From assembly GCA_963790095.1 (NCBI GenBank), contig CAWBNO010000008.1, positions 159,321-223,320 on the forward strand: DNA of 64,000 bases. The letters are read 5' to 3'. The stretch is from JAAXQD01 sp963790095. GTDB taxonomy: Bacteria; Desulfobacterota; Desulfobacteria; Desulfobacterales; UBA11574. The notes beneath the pieces are model-generated. The model saw only the letters and a program-made list of their open reading frames with translations, did no database searches and had not been told where the DNA came from. The position numbers and the translations under genes are program-made. Every line of letters starts with the position of its first letter. The first letter of the stretch is position 1. Shown one piece after another: positions 51,608 through 61,626 of the stretch.

Positions 51608-52569
51608 TTATTTTTTCAACAGCGGAAACCCCATGGCTTCTCTTTGCTTCAGATATCCTTCCGCACATGCCCTGGCAAGATTTCTTATTCGGCCGATATA
51701 ACCGGTCCTTTCGGCAACACTGATGGCGCCTCGCGCGTCCAGAAGGTTAAACGTATGCGAACATTTCAGGCAGTATTCATAGGCCGGAAGCACCAATTTT
51801 TCTTCAATCATTCGCGCGGATTCAGCCTCATACTGATTGAAAAACTCCAACAGCATGTTTACATTCGCCTTTTCAAAATTGTAAGTCGACTGTTCGACTT
51901 CCTGCTGATGGTGCACATGGCCATAAGTCACGGTATCGGTCCATTTCAAATCGAACACACTGTCCACTTTTTGCAGATACATGGCGATACGTTCCAGCCC
52001 GTATGTGAGTTCAACGGATATGGGAAACAGTTCGACACTGCCTGCAAGTTGAAAATAGGTAAATTGCGTAATTTCCATTCCGTCCAGCCAAACCTCCCAT
52101 CCGAGGCCCGATGCTCCGAGTGTTGGGGATTCCCAGTCATCCTCGACAAACCGTATGTCATGTTCAAGGGGATCGATTCCGAGTATCTTCAAGCTCTCCA
52201 GATACTGTTGCTGCACATCATAAGGTGAAGTTTCAAAATTACCTGATACTGGTAGTAATGCTGCAACCGGTTTGGGTTTTCACCATAGCGACCGTCAGTG
52301 GGGCGTCTGGAAGGCGACGAAGGTTTCAAAATTACCTGATACTGGTAGTAATGCTGCAACCGGTTTGGGTTTTCACCATAGCGACCGTCAGTGGGGCGTC
52401 TGGAAGGCTGAACGTAAGCAACCTTCCAGGGCTCAGGGCCGAGGGCTTTCAGGAGGGTGGTCGGATGAAATGTTCCGGCACCGACTTCAATGTCATAAGG
52501 TTGAGCCATCACACATCCTTTTTTCGCCCAGAATTTCTCTAGCGACATAATTACATCCTGAAAATTCAT
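51608..52569 (-). pseudogene. glyQ: Glycyl-tRNA synthetase alpha subunit, interrupted by an internal duplication
   Basis: Both ends of GlyQ are normal: MNFQDVIMSLEKFWAKKGCV, GAGTFHPTTLL and AYVQPSRRPTDGRYGENPNR at the start, then DWESPTLGASGLGWEVWLDG, MEITQFTYFQ and the helical end. The middle holds an 86-base sequence twice (52230-52315 and 52323-52408) with seven bases between. The net insert is 92 bases, which breaks the frame. Removing 92 bases gives exactly 290 codons (289 residues), the usual GlyQ length. GlyQ is essential, so an assembly or sequencing artefact, or a second copy elsewhere, should be considered. The partner glyS is intact. Confidence 0.88.
52230..52408. repeat. Exact 86-base tandem duplication inside glyQ
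   Basis: Two identical 86-base copies (52230-52315, 52323-52408) are separated by GACGAAG, giving a 93-base period. The copies are in phase with each other, but the junction after the second copy has lost one base relative to the expected glyQ sequence, so the downstream frame is shifted. Confidence 0.92.
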
Positions 52570-52643
52570 TTTTCTTTCCTCTCTTCCATTAAAAAATAAT
52601 AAATAACGACCAATCTAGTTTTATGAGACATTGAGCCAAAAGT

Positions 52644-52674
52644 ATTCAGGTGATCGGGTTTTTCGTCGAATCAC
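52644..52674. repeat. Short hairpin repeat, copy 1
   Basis: ATTCAGGTGATC starts a stem (GTGAT/ATCAC) with a T-rich loop. The same 12 bases and the same type of stem recur at 61559-61589. It lies between glyQ and the GHMP kinase gene. Confidence 0.5.
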
Positions 52675-52790
52675 TGTCTGAGTGTTTTCTCTCAATGGGG
52701 ATAAATATAAGTGTGCCGTAAAATCAGCAAATCTATAAAAGCCCTTCTGAATCGATCTTTGAATCAAGCAGGCAGGCGCCTTTTCTTGTT

Positions 52791-53816
52791 TTAAGAATAC
52801 TTTCCCATGGTACCTTTTAATTTGTCAACATCCTCAACCAGACCCAGCGCCCATATGCATCCGCCGCCGCCAGCCCCTGTAAATCTTGCACCGCAGCCGT
52901 TTTCCAGGGCGGATTCAACAAGTGCTGTGCCGATCTCATCCAGCACCTCAGGTGTCATCTCCTTCCTGACGCCGGTCTCCTGGTTCATCAATTTACATGC
53001 ATCTTTGACATTTCGCTCCATCAGAGCCCGGGCGAACTTTTGGGTACATACTATAATTTCCGTCCAAAGTCCACGATACTTTCCTGAAAGAAACTGCTGG
53101 ACCCATTTTCGATTAACATTCTTCGATTCATGCGGGACACCGCAGTAGCCCAGCAAAAGGTGTTGTTCAAATTCTCGTAAGTGTTGCTTCCTGATAATGG
53201 TTTTTTTCCTGAAAAACGGATCTTGATCGTTTACCGGCCAGTACCATATGTTGGCGCCGCCATAGGCAGCGGCCAACTGATCCTGAAGGCCGCACGGCAC
53301 GCCCGCTACACTCGCTTCAAGTTTCTGCGCAAGTAAAGCGATATTCTTTCTGGACAGGGATTCATGCCCCATCTCCCCCAAAACCTTTGAAAATGCCGCA
53401 ATAAGCGCCACCGCGGCCGCGGAAGATCCCCCCAAGCCACTGCGTGGCGGCGATGATGAGTCAATATGGATATGAACACCTGAAGCTCTGAAATAGACCC
53501 CAATTGCAAACATAAGTCCAAGTGGATGATCAAAAGGCGCTTGGTCAAGGGGATATTCAGCACTTCTAAACCCCTTTGAAGAAATTTTTATTTGACCGGT
53601 ATCATAGGGTAGAAGTTTTACACGTGTCCTTAAGTCCATGGCAATGTTAACGGTACACGGAGAAAGATGGCGAAGGGGATAATAAAAGGTGCTCAGATCC
53701 AGGGTGCCGCCCATGTCGATTCTGCACGGTGCCGAGGCCTCAACAGGAGATTTTAATAATACCTTTCTCATGGATTCAGTCATATCATTAAAACCGGCAC
53801 GCCCTTGACTTTGCAT
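52791..53816 (-). CDS. GHMP-family kinase
   Basis: A 341-residue small-molecule kinase. The phosphate-binding motif is PPRSGLGGSSAAAVAL (near 121-136), the substrate-domain start is APCRIDMGGTLDL, and motif 3 is GARFTGAGGGGCIWAL near the C-terminus. GLQDQLAAAYGG supplies the catalytic Asp region. Relatives phosphorylate galactose, mevalonate or heptose 7-phosphate; the start RIDMGGTLDL with a galactokinase-like aspartate suits a sugar kinase, but the substrate cannot be assigned. It lies nine bases after recO and is likely in one transcript with it. Confidence 0.82.
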   Translation of the reverse strand: MQSQGRAGFNDMTESMRKVLLKSPVEASAPCRIDMGGTLDLSTFYYPLRHLSPCTVNIAMDLRTRVKLLPYDTGQIKISSKGFRSAEYPLDQAPFDHPLGLMFAIGVYFRASGVHIHIDSSSPPRSGLGGSSAAAVALIAAFSKVLGEMGHESLSRKNIALLAQKLEASVAGVPCGLQDQLAAAYGGANIWYWPVNDQDPFFRKKTIIRKQHLREFEQHLLLGYCGVPHESKNVNRKWVQQFLSGKYRGLWTEIIVCTQKFARALMERNVKDACKLMNQETGVRKEMTPEVLDEIGTALVESALENGCGARFTGAGGGGCIWALGLVEDVDKLKGTMGKYS

Positions 53817-53824
53817 TCGGTATC

Positions 53825-54592
53825 CTATCCTTGTCTAATCTGCCGCAAAAATTTTAAACTCCGGGGTTCTTTTCCCAAATGATACGGTACAAACGCCTCC
53901 ATGAACTCCAGTCCTTCCTTCAAAGCCCGGGACGTAAATTTGATCCGTGCCGCCGTGTTTAAATCCCCTCTTTCGATCCACAAAAGCTGTTTAATGGTCC
54001 CTTTTGAAAAAAGAATTTTCCCCGAAATTCCGGAGACACATCGGTCACATGCAATGCCGCCCTTTACAAGGTTAAAGTACACTCTGGAATTCTGCATTTT
54101 CTCCATTTCAATCCTGCATTCACTGCATTGCCTTAAATTAGGAACAAGGCCGGCGATTGTCATAAACCGCATCTGGAACAGGATGGAGAGTGCCGCTTCG
54201 GATGTCCGGTCAATATCGAGTTCTCTAAGAACGTATTGAAGCAGTTGGTATAGCCGGGCTTGCTGTTGGCCGGGTTCCATCCATTCGTTGACCAGTTCAG
54301 CCCAATAACTGGCATAAGCGGTTTTTATTATGCTGGATCTAATATTGGAAAAAGGATGCGCCAAGGTTGCTTCCTGTAAAAACGGAAGTCCCTTTTTCCG
54401 CCCCGTACCGTATACAATGTTTAATACAGAAAATAATTCCAGGACACCTGCAAATCGTTTCGTGCTTTTTTTTGCGGATTTTGCAATAATTGTAATTTTG
54501 CCTTTGGTTAACGCAAAAAATGTAATGATAAGATCATAATCACCAAAATCGATCCGTCGCAGAACGATAGCAGGCGTGGAAAAACTTGACAT
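53825..54592 (-). CDS. recO: DNA repair protein RecO
   Basis: A 255-residue recombination mediator. The N-terminal OB fold has TPAIVLRRIDFGDYDLIITFF and GKITIIAKSAKK; the middle helical domain has ASYWAELVNEW and LLQYVLREL; a zinc finger is formed by CSEC and CDRC (about residues 150-180). It works with RecR. The open frame extends to 54724 because the end of mgtE is read in the same frame; the true start is the ATG at 54592, five bases after the mgtE stop. Confidence 0.94.
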   Translation of the reverse strand: MSSFSTPAIVLRRIDFGDYDLIITFFALTKGKITIIAKSAKKSTKRFAGVLELFSVLNIVYGTGRKKGLPFLQEATLAHPFSNIRSSIIKTAYASYWAELVNEWMEPGQQQARLYQLLQYVLRELDIDRTSEAALSILFQMRFMTIAGLVPNLRQCSECRIEMEKMQNSRVYFNLVKGGIACDRCVSGISGKILFSKGTIKQLLWIERGDLNTAARIKFTSRALKEGLEFMEAFVPYHLGKEPRSLKFLRQIRQG

Positions 54593-54596
54593 CTTT

Positions 54597-55949
54597 TCAT
54601 ATACCAAGGAGTGTTGTGGCGATATAAAATACAAAGTTACACTGATAATGTCGATAGCTGTGGTGACAAAAGGACCTGACGCGATGGCAGGATCGATATT
54701 TATTTTCGCCAAAGTCATCGGCACCAGAGATCCCGACGAGGGCCGCCATCGTCATGGAACAGATCACGGCAAGCCCCACGGATAGGCAAACAGTTCATCG
54801 TGCTGTATTTCAACTGAGCCACCAAACCGACAACAAAGCCGTAAATAAGACCCAGTATCAGCCCCACCATAAGTTGTTTGAAAACCACCGACCAGATATC
54901 ACGGATATTAAGACGTCCAGTGGCAAGCCCCCGAACGTAATGGTGGCGGATTGAACGCCGATATTTCCACCCATTCCCATGATGACCGGAATAAATGCCG
55001 CCAGATAGGCCAGCTTACTTAAACTCTCCTTGAAAATAACCGATAATTAAGAATGCAATAATTCCGCCGATACAGCTCGCAAACAGCCATGGCATGCGAA
55101 TTTTGATATTTTTGAATATGGACTTGGTTTCAACGAAATCCTCACCGGCACCGGCCATTTTCAAAATATCTTCCGTAGCCTCTTCCCTGATGATATCGAT
55201 AACATCATCCACCGTAACAATACCCATCAGTTGGTTGGTGTCATCCACGACCGGTACCGCGAGGATGTCGTAACGGGCAACTATTTTGGCCACTTCTTCC
55301 TGATCCATATCCGTTTTAACCGCAAAAACGTCCGTTGTCATGAAATCCTTAAGGGGCGTGTTGGGCGGAACCACCACCAGTTGTCTTAAAGAACTGACAC
55401 CGATCAATTTGCCGTTTGAATCCACCACATAAAGATAAAACGGCATCTCCACATCCAGATGCTCTTCTTGAAGCGATTCGATGGCCTCCCTGGCGGTTGT
55501 ATCCTCCCGAAGGGCGATAAAGTCAGGAACCATGATACCGCCCGCTGTATCATCACCGTAATGAAGAAGGCCTTCCACCTCTTCGGAACCTTCTTTTTTC
55601 ATCATCTCAAGGATGGCGTCAGACTTCTCCACGGGCAGCTGCCCCAATAGGTCGGCGACGTCATCCTTTGGCATGAGATCAAGAATCTCGACCATATCAT
55701 CCAGGTTCATTCCTTCAATAAGATTTGGAAAGTATCCTCATCGACATTGCTGAATATTTCACCTTTGATCTCTATTTCATCGATCAGGTTAAAGAGTCTC
55801 CGCTGATTGGGAATTGACAAAGAATGAAACACCAAAGACAGGTCTGCAGCGTGCGTTTTTCTCACAATTTTGCGCAGGCGGGTTGTCGCATCCCGTCTCA
55901 GAAGCCTTTTTACGCTTTCAACCAGTATTTTGTCAGGATTATTTTGCAT
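54597..55949 (-). pseudogene. mgtE: Magnesium transporter MgtE, with multiple frameshifts
   Basis: The whole of MgtE can be read, but in at least seven frame segments. The N domain starts at 55949 (MQNNPDKILVESVKRLL). Two CBS domains follow (TAGGIMVPDFIALRED, VVPVDD-like AVPVVDDTNQLMGIV). Then come the membrane helices with FIPVIMGMGGNIGVQSATIT, a GLATGRLNIRDIWSVVF segment, GLILGLIYGFVVG, and the last helices INIDPAIASGPFVTT and YIATTLLGI ending at the TGA at 54597. Shifts lie near 55725, 55022, 54935, 54804, 54780, 54721 and 54626. Total length (451 codons) is normal and motifs are intact, so sequencing error or very recent decay is likely. Confidence 0.88.
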
Positions 55950-55986
55950 ATTTCACAACGTAGAGAACGTCCTCCACCGTAGTGGA

Positions 55987-57011
55987 CTATTGGATGATTT
56001 TAATAACGGATCGTTTGCGCAAACCCTCAATCCACTCCTGATATTTCTTATCAGCATTTTCCTCGAACAGTATTCTTTCGAATCTCGGGCGATACGTCCT
56101 CAAAAGACTTTCCAGGGGTCTCCAAAATCTCCTGAAGAAAAAAAATCTGATATCCCTGATCGGTCTCGAGTACGGGTGTAAACTCTCCGGGCTTCATTCC
56201 TTTGATGGTCTTTTGAAGCTGTGGCGATAGGGAATCAAGCTCGAACAGACCCAAATCTCCTCCTTCAGCAGCCGTTGATGGGTCTGAATAATTCCTCGCC
56301 ATGGTTTCAAAAGATTCCCCGGCTTTCAATTCTATTTAAGATCTCATCTATTTTCGCCCGAATCTCAAGTTTTTTGTTCTCATCGGCAAACGTTGGGATT
56401 CTTATCAGGATATTGCGAAGGTGGTATTTTTGTTTCCCACCATACGTATCCTGGTGCTTTTCATAATAGGCCGCAATGTCTTCTCCGGTAATCACGATCT
56501 TCGATTTTACTTCAAAGTTGATGAGCCTTGTCCTGAGTATCTCTTCCTTGATCTTATTTCGATAGGCCTCCATGGTTAAACCGTCTTTGGCCAAGGCATG
56601 TCTGAGATCTTCATCGGTAAAGAAATTTTCTTCTTTAATTCGCTCAATGGTTTGATCAATCTGTTCTTCGCTGATTTTAATATTTGAGCGTTTTATCTGC
56701 TGATCTTCGATTTTCTTGTCAATAAGCTGGTTGAGCACACCCTCACGTACTTTGAAGCGCATCTCTCGTTCTTTTTCCTCGGGATATCCAAGGGCATGGA
56801 TTTTATCTTCATAGGGCTTAATCGATTGATTGAGTTCAGAAAGCGTAATGATATCATCATTGACCACAGCAACAATTCGATCAACGATTTCAGCACCTTG
56901 CGACTGTATAACGAGGGGAGAACCCCCCACGCAAAAAAATACAGCACAAATCATTAAATTGCTTATTACTAATATTAAACGTCTGAACTTCATTCCAAAA
57001 AAACCGTGCAT
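55987..57011 (-). pseudogene. SurA-like periplasmic chaperone/PPIase, two frameshifts
   Basis: Three frames make one SurA-family protein of about 340 residues. The first (57011 to about 56332) has a signal peptide, AEIVDRIVAVVNDDIITLSEL and a SurA_N domain with EEEILRTRLINFEVK-type helix. The second (about 56330-56070) has the parvulin domain with FETMARNYSDPSTAAEGGDLG and GYQIFFLQEI. The third, ending at the TAG 55987, closes with EENADKKYQEWIEGLRKRS. The shifts are one-base changes. TAATG overlap with the upstream gene supports the start. Its substrates would be outer-membrane proteins. Confidence 0.85.
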
Positions 57012-57781
57012 TATTTTCCAAGCCCGTCGATTTTTCCCCACAGTTCTTTGTTTATTTCAACGGGGTATTTTTTTTTAAGTTCTTTGATCCACGATGAATA
57101 TGCTTTTTCCATCTTTTTTCGGCGTAAATTCTTTAGGGTGATTTCATCGGTATCTTTAGATCCCTCTTCTACCTCAGAGGTTAAACCATCGTCTTTTGAA
57201 CGTTCTTCATCATATTTCGCCAAATCATCGGGGGTTATTTCAATCTGATCCCCCAACGCTTCGGCAATCACCTTCTCCATAAGCAAACGGGTCTCTAATC
57301 TCTTTTCCCAAGTATGGTACGGCACGGCATACTCAAGCAGCATTTGCTGGAATACTGTGTCGGGATAATCTCCTTTTATATTTTCAGCAGCCTGTTCAAC
57401 TTCCATTTTTGTAATCTCGATGCCAAGTTCTTTAGCCCTCTCAAGAACAAGCATTTCCTCGATCATCTGTTGAATAAGTCGCAATCGAGCTTCTCTGAGG
57501 GTTCCGGGCTGCCGCACACTATTGTAAGAATAAGCGGTTTTTGCAATTTCAAATGCCGTGTTGAAATCGGAAACGGTAATTCCCCGGCCGCCCACCTTGA
57601 TAAAATATTCTTCACTTCGCTTTTGTTCGGAATTCGAACACCCTGAAAACGAACAAACAATCAATAAAAAGCTGATTGGAACAATCAGCTTGATAGAACA
57701 TTTTATTATCGGGATTCGGCGGTTTTCGGTGTCACTGATGTTAACTCGTAAATTGCCTAAAATTTTTTTAATTATTAACAC
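57011..57781 (-). CDS. SurA-N-domain lipoprotein (PpiC-type chaperone without PPIase domain)
   Basis: A 256-residue lipoprotein with lipobox FSGC (Cys near residue 48), followed by a SurA_N chaperone region with TVSDFNTAFEIAKTAYSYN, LIQQMIEEMLVLERAKELGIEIT and VEQAAENIK. No parvulin PPIase motif is seen. It starts 14 bases inside the end of mfd and ends overlapping the SurA-like start (TAATG), so mfd, this gene and surA form one operon. It likely helps folding of periplasmic or outer-membrane proteins. Confidence 0.82.
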   Translation of the reverse strand: MLIIKKILGNLRVNISDTENRRIPIIKCSIKLIVPISFLLIVCSFSGCSNSEQKRSEEYFIKVGGRGITVSDFNTAFEIAKTAYSYNSVRQPGTLREARLRLIQQMIEEMLVLERAKELGIEITKMEVEQAAENIKGDYPDTVFQQMLLEYAVPYHTWEKRLETRLLMEKVIAEALGDQIEITPDDLAKYDEERSKDDGLTSEVEEGSKDTDEITLKNLRRKKMEKAYSSWIKELKKKYPVEINKELWGKIDGLGK

Positions 57782-60700
57782 GTTGCATAATCTCTTTCAA
57801 GATGTTTTTGACCTGGGTCAGAAGGCCGGCTGCATTCGCTTTTTCCAGGTTGGCTTTAAGCACCTGTTCCCGAGTAAATTCAAATCGATGGTTTTCAGAA
57901 TCGAGCATTTTGAATAGGCCGGCAGGATTTCTCTGGTGTGCCCCGGAAAAATGGAGTGAAAGCTGTTGTCCGATCAGGTCAAGGCGCTTGACCCCCGCCT
58001 TTATGGCCAATACCCTGAGCATGATTTTTAAAAGAAGGTTTGAAACCTCCACAGGTAATTTACCAAAACGATCCAACAGTTCAACTTTAAAATCCGTGAT
58101 CTCGTTGAGTTCTGTTATTTTTACCAAGCGGCGGTATGCTGAAAGACGCTGATCAATATCTGGAATATAGGATTCAGGTATTAAAGCGGGCATACTAACG
58201 TTAATTTCCGGTTCCAGGCTGTCTTGAACTGTTTCTCCTTTCAGTTCAGCCATTGAATTCTCCATCAGTTTAAGAAACATATCATAGCCGACTGCAGCAA
58301 TATGACCGGACTGTGACGCCCCCAGAATTGTTCCACCGCCTCTGATCTTCAGGTCACTCATGGCGATTTGAAAACCTGATCCGAGGTCGCTGTGTTCCAT
58401 TAAAACCTTCAGACGTTTCTGAGCGTTTTTGCTGAGTATGCTTTCATCCGGAATAAAAAGGTATGCATAGGCCTGTTCATCAAACCGCCCGACACGGCCG
58501 CGCAATTGGTAAATCTGGGAAAGTCCGAATTTATCGGCGCGATTGATTAATATGGTGTTGGCGGAAGGGATATCGAGTCCTGACTCTATTATGGTGGTAC
58601 ACACCAGCAAATCGATCTCTTTATTCATAAAACGGAGCATGACATCCTCCAACGCCTCTTCATCCAGACGGCCGTGGGCGACATCGAGTCTAACATCGGG
58701 CACCAGAGCTTTCAGATGCTTTGCCATTGCCCATATACTATGAATATTGTTATGAACAAAAAAGATCTGACCTTTTCTGTTTAACTCTTTTTGAATGGCT
58801 TCGGAAATAACGGCATCATCAAATTCAGAAATGTATGTGATAATAGACTTGCGATGCTCAGGCGGTGTTGCAATGACACTTATATCTCGGATTCCCATCA
58901 GAGACATATGCAAGGTCCTGGGAATCGGGGTCGCAGTCAATGCAAGCACCTCCACTGTGCTTTTCATTCTTTTTAGTTTTTCCTTATGTTTGACGCCAAA
59001 ACGCTGTTCTTCATCCAGTATTAAAAGACCCAGTTCTTTAAAAGCCACATCCTTCTGGAGCAGCCGGTGAGTTCCGATGACAATATCGATTCTTGCAGTT
59101 TTAAGATCATCGATAATTTTACTCTGGCGACTTAAAGAACGAAACCGGCTTAAACATTCAATATTAATCGGGTACCGTTTGAATCGCTCGGAAAATGTGG
59201 CGAAATGTTGTTCAGCCAGCACAGTGGTTGGAACAAGAACAGCCACCTGTTTGCCGTCATTGACGGCCATGAGCGAAGCGCGAAGGGCAACCTCTGTTTT
59301 ACCGTAACCCACATCGCCGCAGACCAGCCGGTCCATTGGGATGGGCGCCTTCATGTCATTCAGTACATCTTCGATGGCATTGAGCTGGTCCGGTGTCTCC
59401 TCGTAAGGAAAGCCGGCTTCAAAATCCTGGAAATCGCTACCAACCTCTCCAAAAGCATATCCCTTTCTGACCTTACGTTTGGCATATAGTTTTAAAAGCT
59501 CTCCGGCAATCTTCTCCGCCGATCTTTTTACCCTGGCTTTAACCCGTTCCCATGATTTGCCGCCCATCTTGTCCAAAACCGGTTCGATTCCATCCACTCC
59601 CATGTATTTTTGAACCATGTTCATACGGTCGACAGGCAGATATAGTTTGTCATTATCCTTATAGAGAATGAGAAGATAGTCATTGCTCGAACCGTTATGC
59701 TTCAGTTTTATAAGACCTTCATATCGACCAATCCCGTGATCGATGTGAACCACAAGATCCTCTTTTTTCAAATCTTCAAATGCAAGAAGTTCCGTTCGAA
59801 CCCTTGGCGCTGTTTTTATTTTTCGGCGTCGTTTCGATCCGAATATTTCATCTTCTGTAATGATCGCCAAAGATTCAGCCGGCCAGACAAATCCGCAAGA
59901 AATCTGTCCGAGGCAGACGAACACCTGACCTTTGCTTTGTTGGATATCAGGCAAACCGTCAACACGATCGAGATAGATACCGTAAGGGACTAAAAGCGAC
60001 TTCAGCCGCTCGGCCTGTGCCTGTTTATTACAAACCAAAAGGGTGACAAAACCCGCCTGCTTCTGCGCATTGATCCAATTTGCCAGGGGTGAAAAAAGGT
60101 TTTTCTCCCGGCGACGTGTAAGTTCCAGAGCGGTCGGGATATCGTCTTTAACGGAAAAGTCAAACCGTCTGAGGGGCTGTTCGGTGGTAAATGCCCCTTT
60201 GGATACCGGAAGCTTTTTAAACGTCAGCGTTTTTTTATGCATAAAGAGGTCTTTAGCCTTTGACCATGTTAGATAAAGACTTTCGGGTTCGACACAGAGT
60301 CTTGCTTCCTTGCGCGCAGCGACAAAACTTTTGGATGCCTGCTCCAGCGTTTGATCTGCAACCTTTTCGAGTTCGGCCGGCTCAAACAGAATAAAAAGCG
60401 TTTTATCCGGCATATAGTCAAAAAAAGTATCCAGCTCGGAATAGATCAGCGAGATCATGCTTTCAACTCCAGGGAACACTCCCTCCTTTTTAATGCGATC
60501 GATCAAGCTTCTGACTTTGGTTACCGGAATATCCAGCTTCGATGCCTGCGCCCTCATCCGGCTTATAATCTGATCAGTGCCGGCCTTCTTTACAACCGCT
60601 TCCCGGGCCGGCAGGATAACGGCTTCTCGGATTCTTTTAATGGTTCGCTGGGATGCGGCTGAAAAAAACCTTAAGGACTCTACGGTTTCCCCAAACAGTT

Positions 60701-61280
60701 CGATCCTGAGCGGGTCTGAATAAAGCGGGGAAAAAATGTCCAGAATACCGCCCCTGATGCAGAAGTCTCCGGGTTCCTCAACAATTGCTGACCGAACATA
60801 GCCCCCGGACAACAGCTTTTTTACCAAGGCGTCACGATCGATATCCTCCCCAACCATAACAAGTTCTGCATAATCACACAGCTGTTGTCTGGGTATGATT
60901 TTCTGCAGAACAGCAGACACGGTGGTAACCACAATCTGCGGTACATCACCGACGACCAGCTGATACAGTGATCTGATCCGCTTTGCTGCTGTTTCATTGT
61001 GATAGGACAGGTACTTAAATGGTAAAATATTATATGCCGGAAAATAAATCATGGGCGGCCGGAGTTTTTCTGAAAAAAAACGCAGATCTTCCAAATGGGT
61101 TTCCGCTTCCTTTTCTGAAGGCGCTATAACGACAACAGGCGACGGGTGCTGTGTGTATAACCGGGATACCAGATAGGCTTTTTCAGATCCGGACACCCCT
61201 GTGCATTCAATACTGCGGTCCCTGTCAGGAATTATATCAGATATGCATCCATATGATATTTTTTCTTGATTTTGATCCAT
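57768..61280 (-). CDS. mfd: Transcription-repair coupling factor Mfd
   Basis: A 1170-residue ATP-driven translocase that removes stalled RNA polymerase and recruits UvrA. It has the UvrB-homology N-terminus with LPFKYLSYHNETAAKRI, the RNA-polymerase-interacting CarD-like domain (DLVVHIDHGIGRYEGL), the RecG-like helicase with GDVGYGKTEVALRAS (Walker A), LILDEEQRFGVKHKEKLK (DEEQ box), ALTATPIPRTLHMSL and GRVGRFDEQAYAYL, and the C-terminal TRCF domain. The ATG at 61280 was chosen; a TTG six bases upstream is possible. It is intact despite frameshifts in neighbouring genes. Confidence 0.98.
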   Translation of the reverse strand: MDQNQEKISYGCISDIIPDRDRSIECTGVSGSEKAYLVSRLYTQHPSPVVVIAPSEKEAETHLEDLRFFSEKLRPPMIYFPAYNILPFKYLSYHNETAAKRIRSLYQLVVGDVPQIVVTTVSAVLQKIIPRQQLCDYAELVMVGEDIDRDALVKKLLSGGYVRSAIVEEPGDFCIRGGILDIFSPLYSDPLRIELFGETVESLRFFSAASQRTIKRIREAVILPAREAVVKKAGTDQIISRMRAQASKLDIPVTKVRSLIDRIKKEGVFPGVESMISLIYSELDTFFDYMPDKTLFILFEPAELEKVADQTLEQASKSFVAARKEARLCVEPESLYLTWSKAKDLFMHKKTLTFKKLPVSKGAFTTEQPLRRFDFSVKDDIPTALELTRRREKNLFSPLANWINAQKQAGFVTLLVCNKQAQAERLKSLLVPYGIYLDRVDGLPDIQQSKGQVFVCLGQISCGFVWPAESLAIITEDEIFGSKRRRKIKTAPRVRTELLAFEDLKKEDLVVHIDHGIGRYEGLIKLKHNGSSNDYLLILYKDNDKLYLPVDRMNMVQKYMGVDGIEPVLDKMGGKSWERVKARVKRSAEKIAGELLKLYAKRKVRKGYAFGEVGSDFQDFEAGFPYEETPDQLNAIEDVLNDMKAPIPMDRLVCGDVGYGKTEVALRASLMAVNDGKQVAVLVPTTVLAEQHFATFSERFKRYPINIECLSRFRSLSRQSKIIDDLKTARIDIVIGTHRLLQKDVAFKELGLLILDEEQRFGVKHKEKLKRMKSTVEVLALTATPIPRTLHMSLMGIRDISVIATPPEHRKSIITYISEFDDAVISEAIQKELNRKGQIFFVHNNIHSIWAMAKHLKALVPDVRLDVAHGRLDEEALEDVMLRFMNKEIDLLVCTTIIESGLDIPSANTILINRADKFGLSQIYQLRGRVGRFDEQAYAYLFIPDESILSKNAQKRLKVLMEHSDLGSGFQIAMSDLKIRGGGTILGASQSGHIAAVGYDMFLKLMENSMAELKGETVQDSLEPEINVSMPALIPESYIPDIDQRLSAYRRLVKITELNEITDFKVELLDRFGKLPVEVSNLLLKIMLRVLAIKAGVKRLDLIGQQLSLHFSGAHQRNPAGLFKMLDSENHRFEFTREQVLKANLEKANAAGLLTQVKNILKEIMQRVNN

Positions 61281-61311
61281 AAACAAAGTAGTTGTCTTTT
61301 TATTATGCCAT

Positions 61312-61387
61312 GCCGGCGTAGCTCAGTTGGTAGAGCAGCTGATTCGTAATCAGCAGGTAGGCGGTTCGAATCCGCCCGTCGGCTCCA
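61312..61387 (+). tRNA. tRNA-Thr (CGT)
   Basis: A 76-base class I tRNA. The acceptor GCCGGCG pairs with CGTCGGC, then T and an encoded CCA. The anticodon arm GCTGA-TTCGTAA-TCAGC gives CGT. The D-arm AGCTCAGTTGGTAGAGC and T-arm GCGGTTCGAATCCGC are canonical. It lies divergently next to mfd. Confidence 0.97.
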
Positions 61388-61558
61388 CCTTATTCTTAGG
61401 GGGTTTTGGCAATTTGACGGAGCGGTGCTTTATTTTTTATGCCCCAAAAATAAGGTGCTTTTTCGAACCGCTATAGCCCAATTCGGATCATTGTGCAACC
61501 GGCGTTTATGCCCCCTGCAATTCGCACTTTAACCTGTTGAAAAAACATATCCTAAAGC

Positions 61559-61589
61559 ATTCAGGTGATCTGTTTTTTTTTGCGATCAC
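61559..61589. repeat. Short hairpin repeat, copy 2
   Basis: ATTCAGGTGATC begins a GTGATC/GATCAC stem with a loop of T. It shares the 12 bases and structure of 52644-52674. It precedes the PurD-like gene by about 40 bases and ends in ACGATCG. Confidence 0.5.
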
Positions 61590-61626
61590 GATCGTACACC
61601 TATAACCAGAATAAAAAGGAGTTGTC

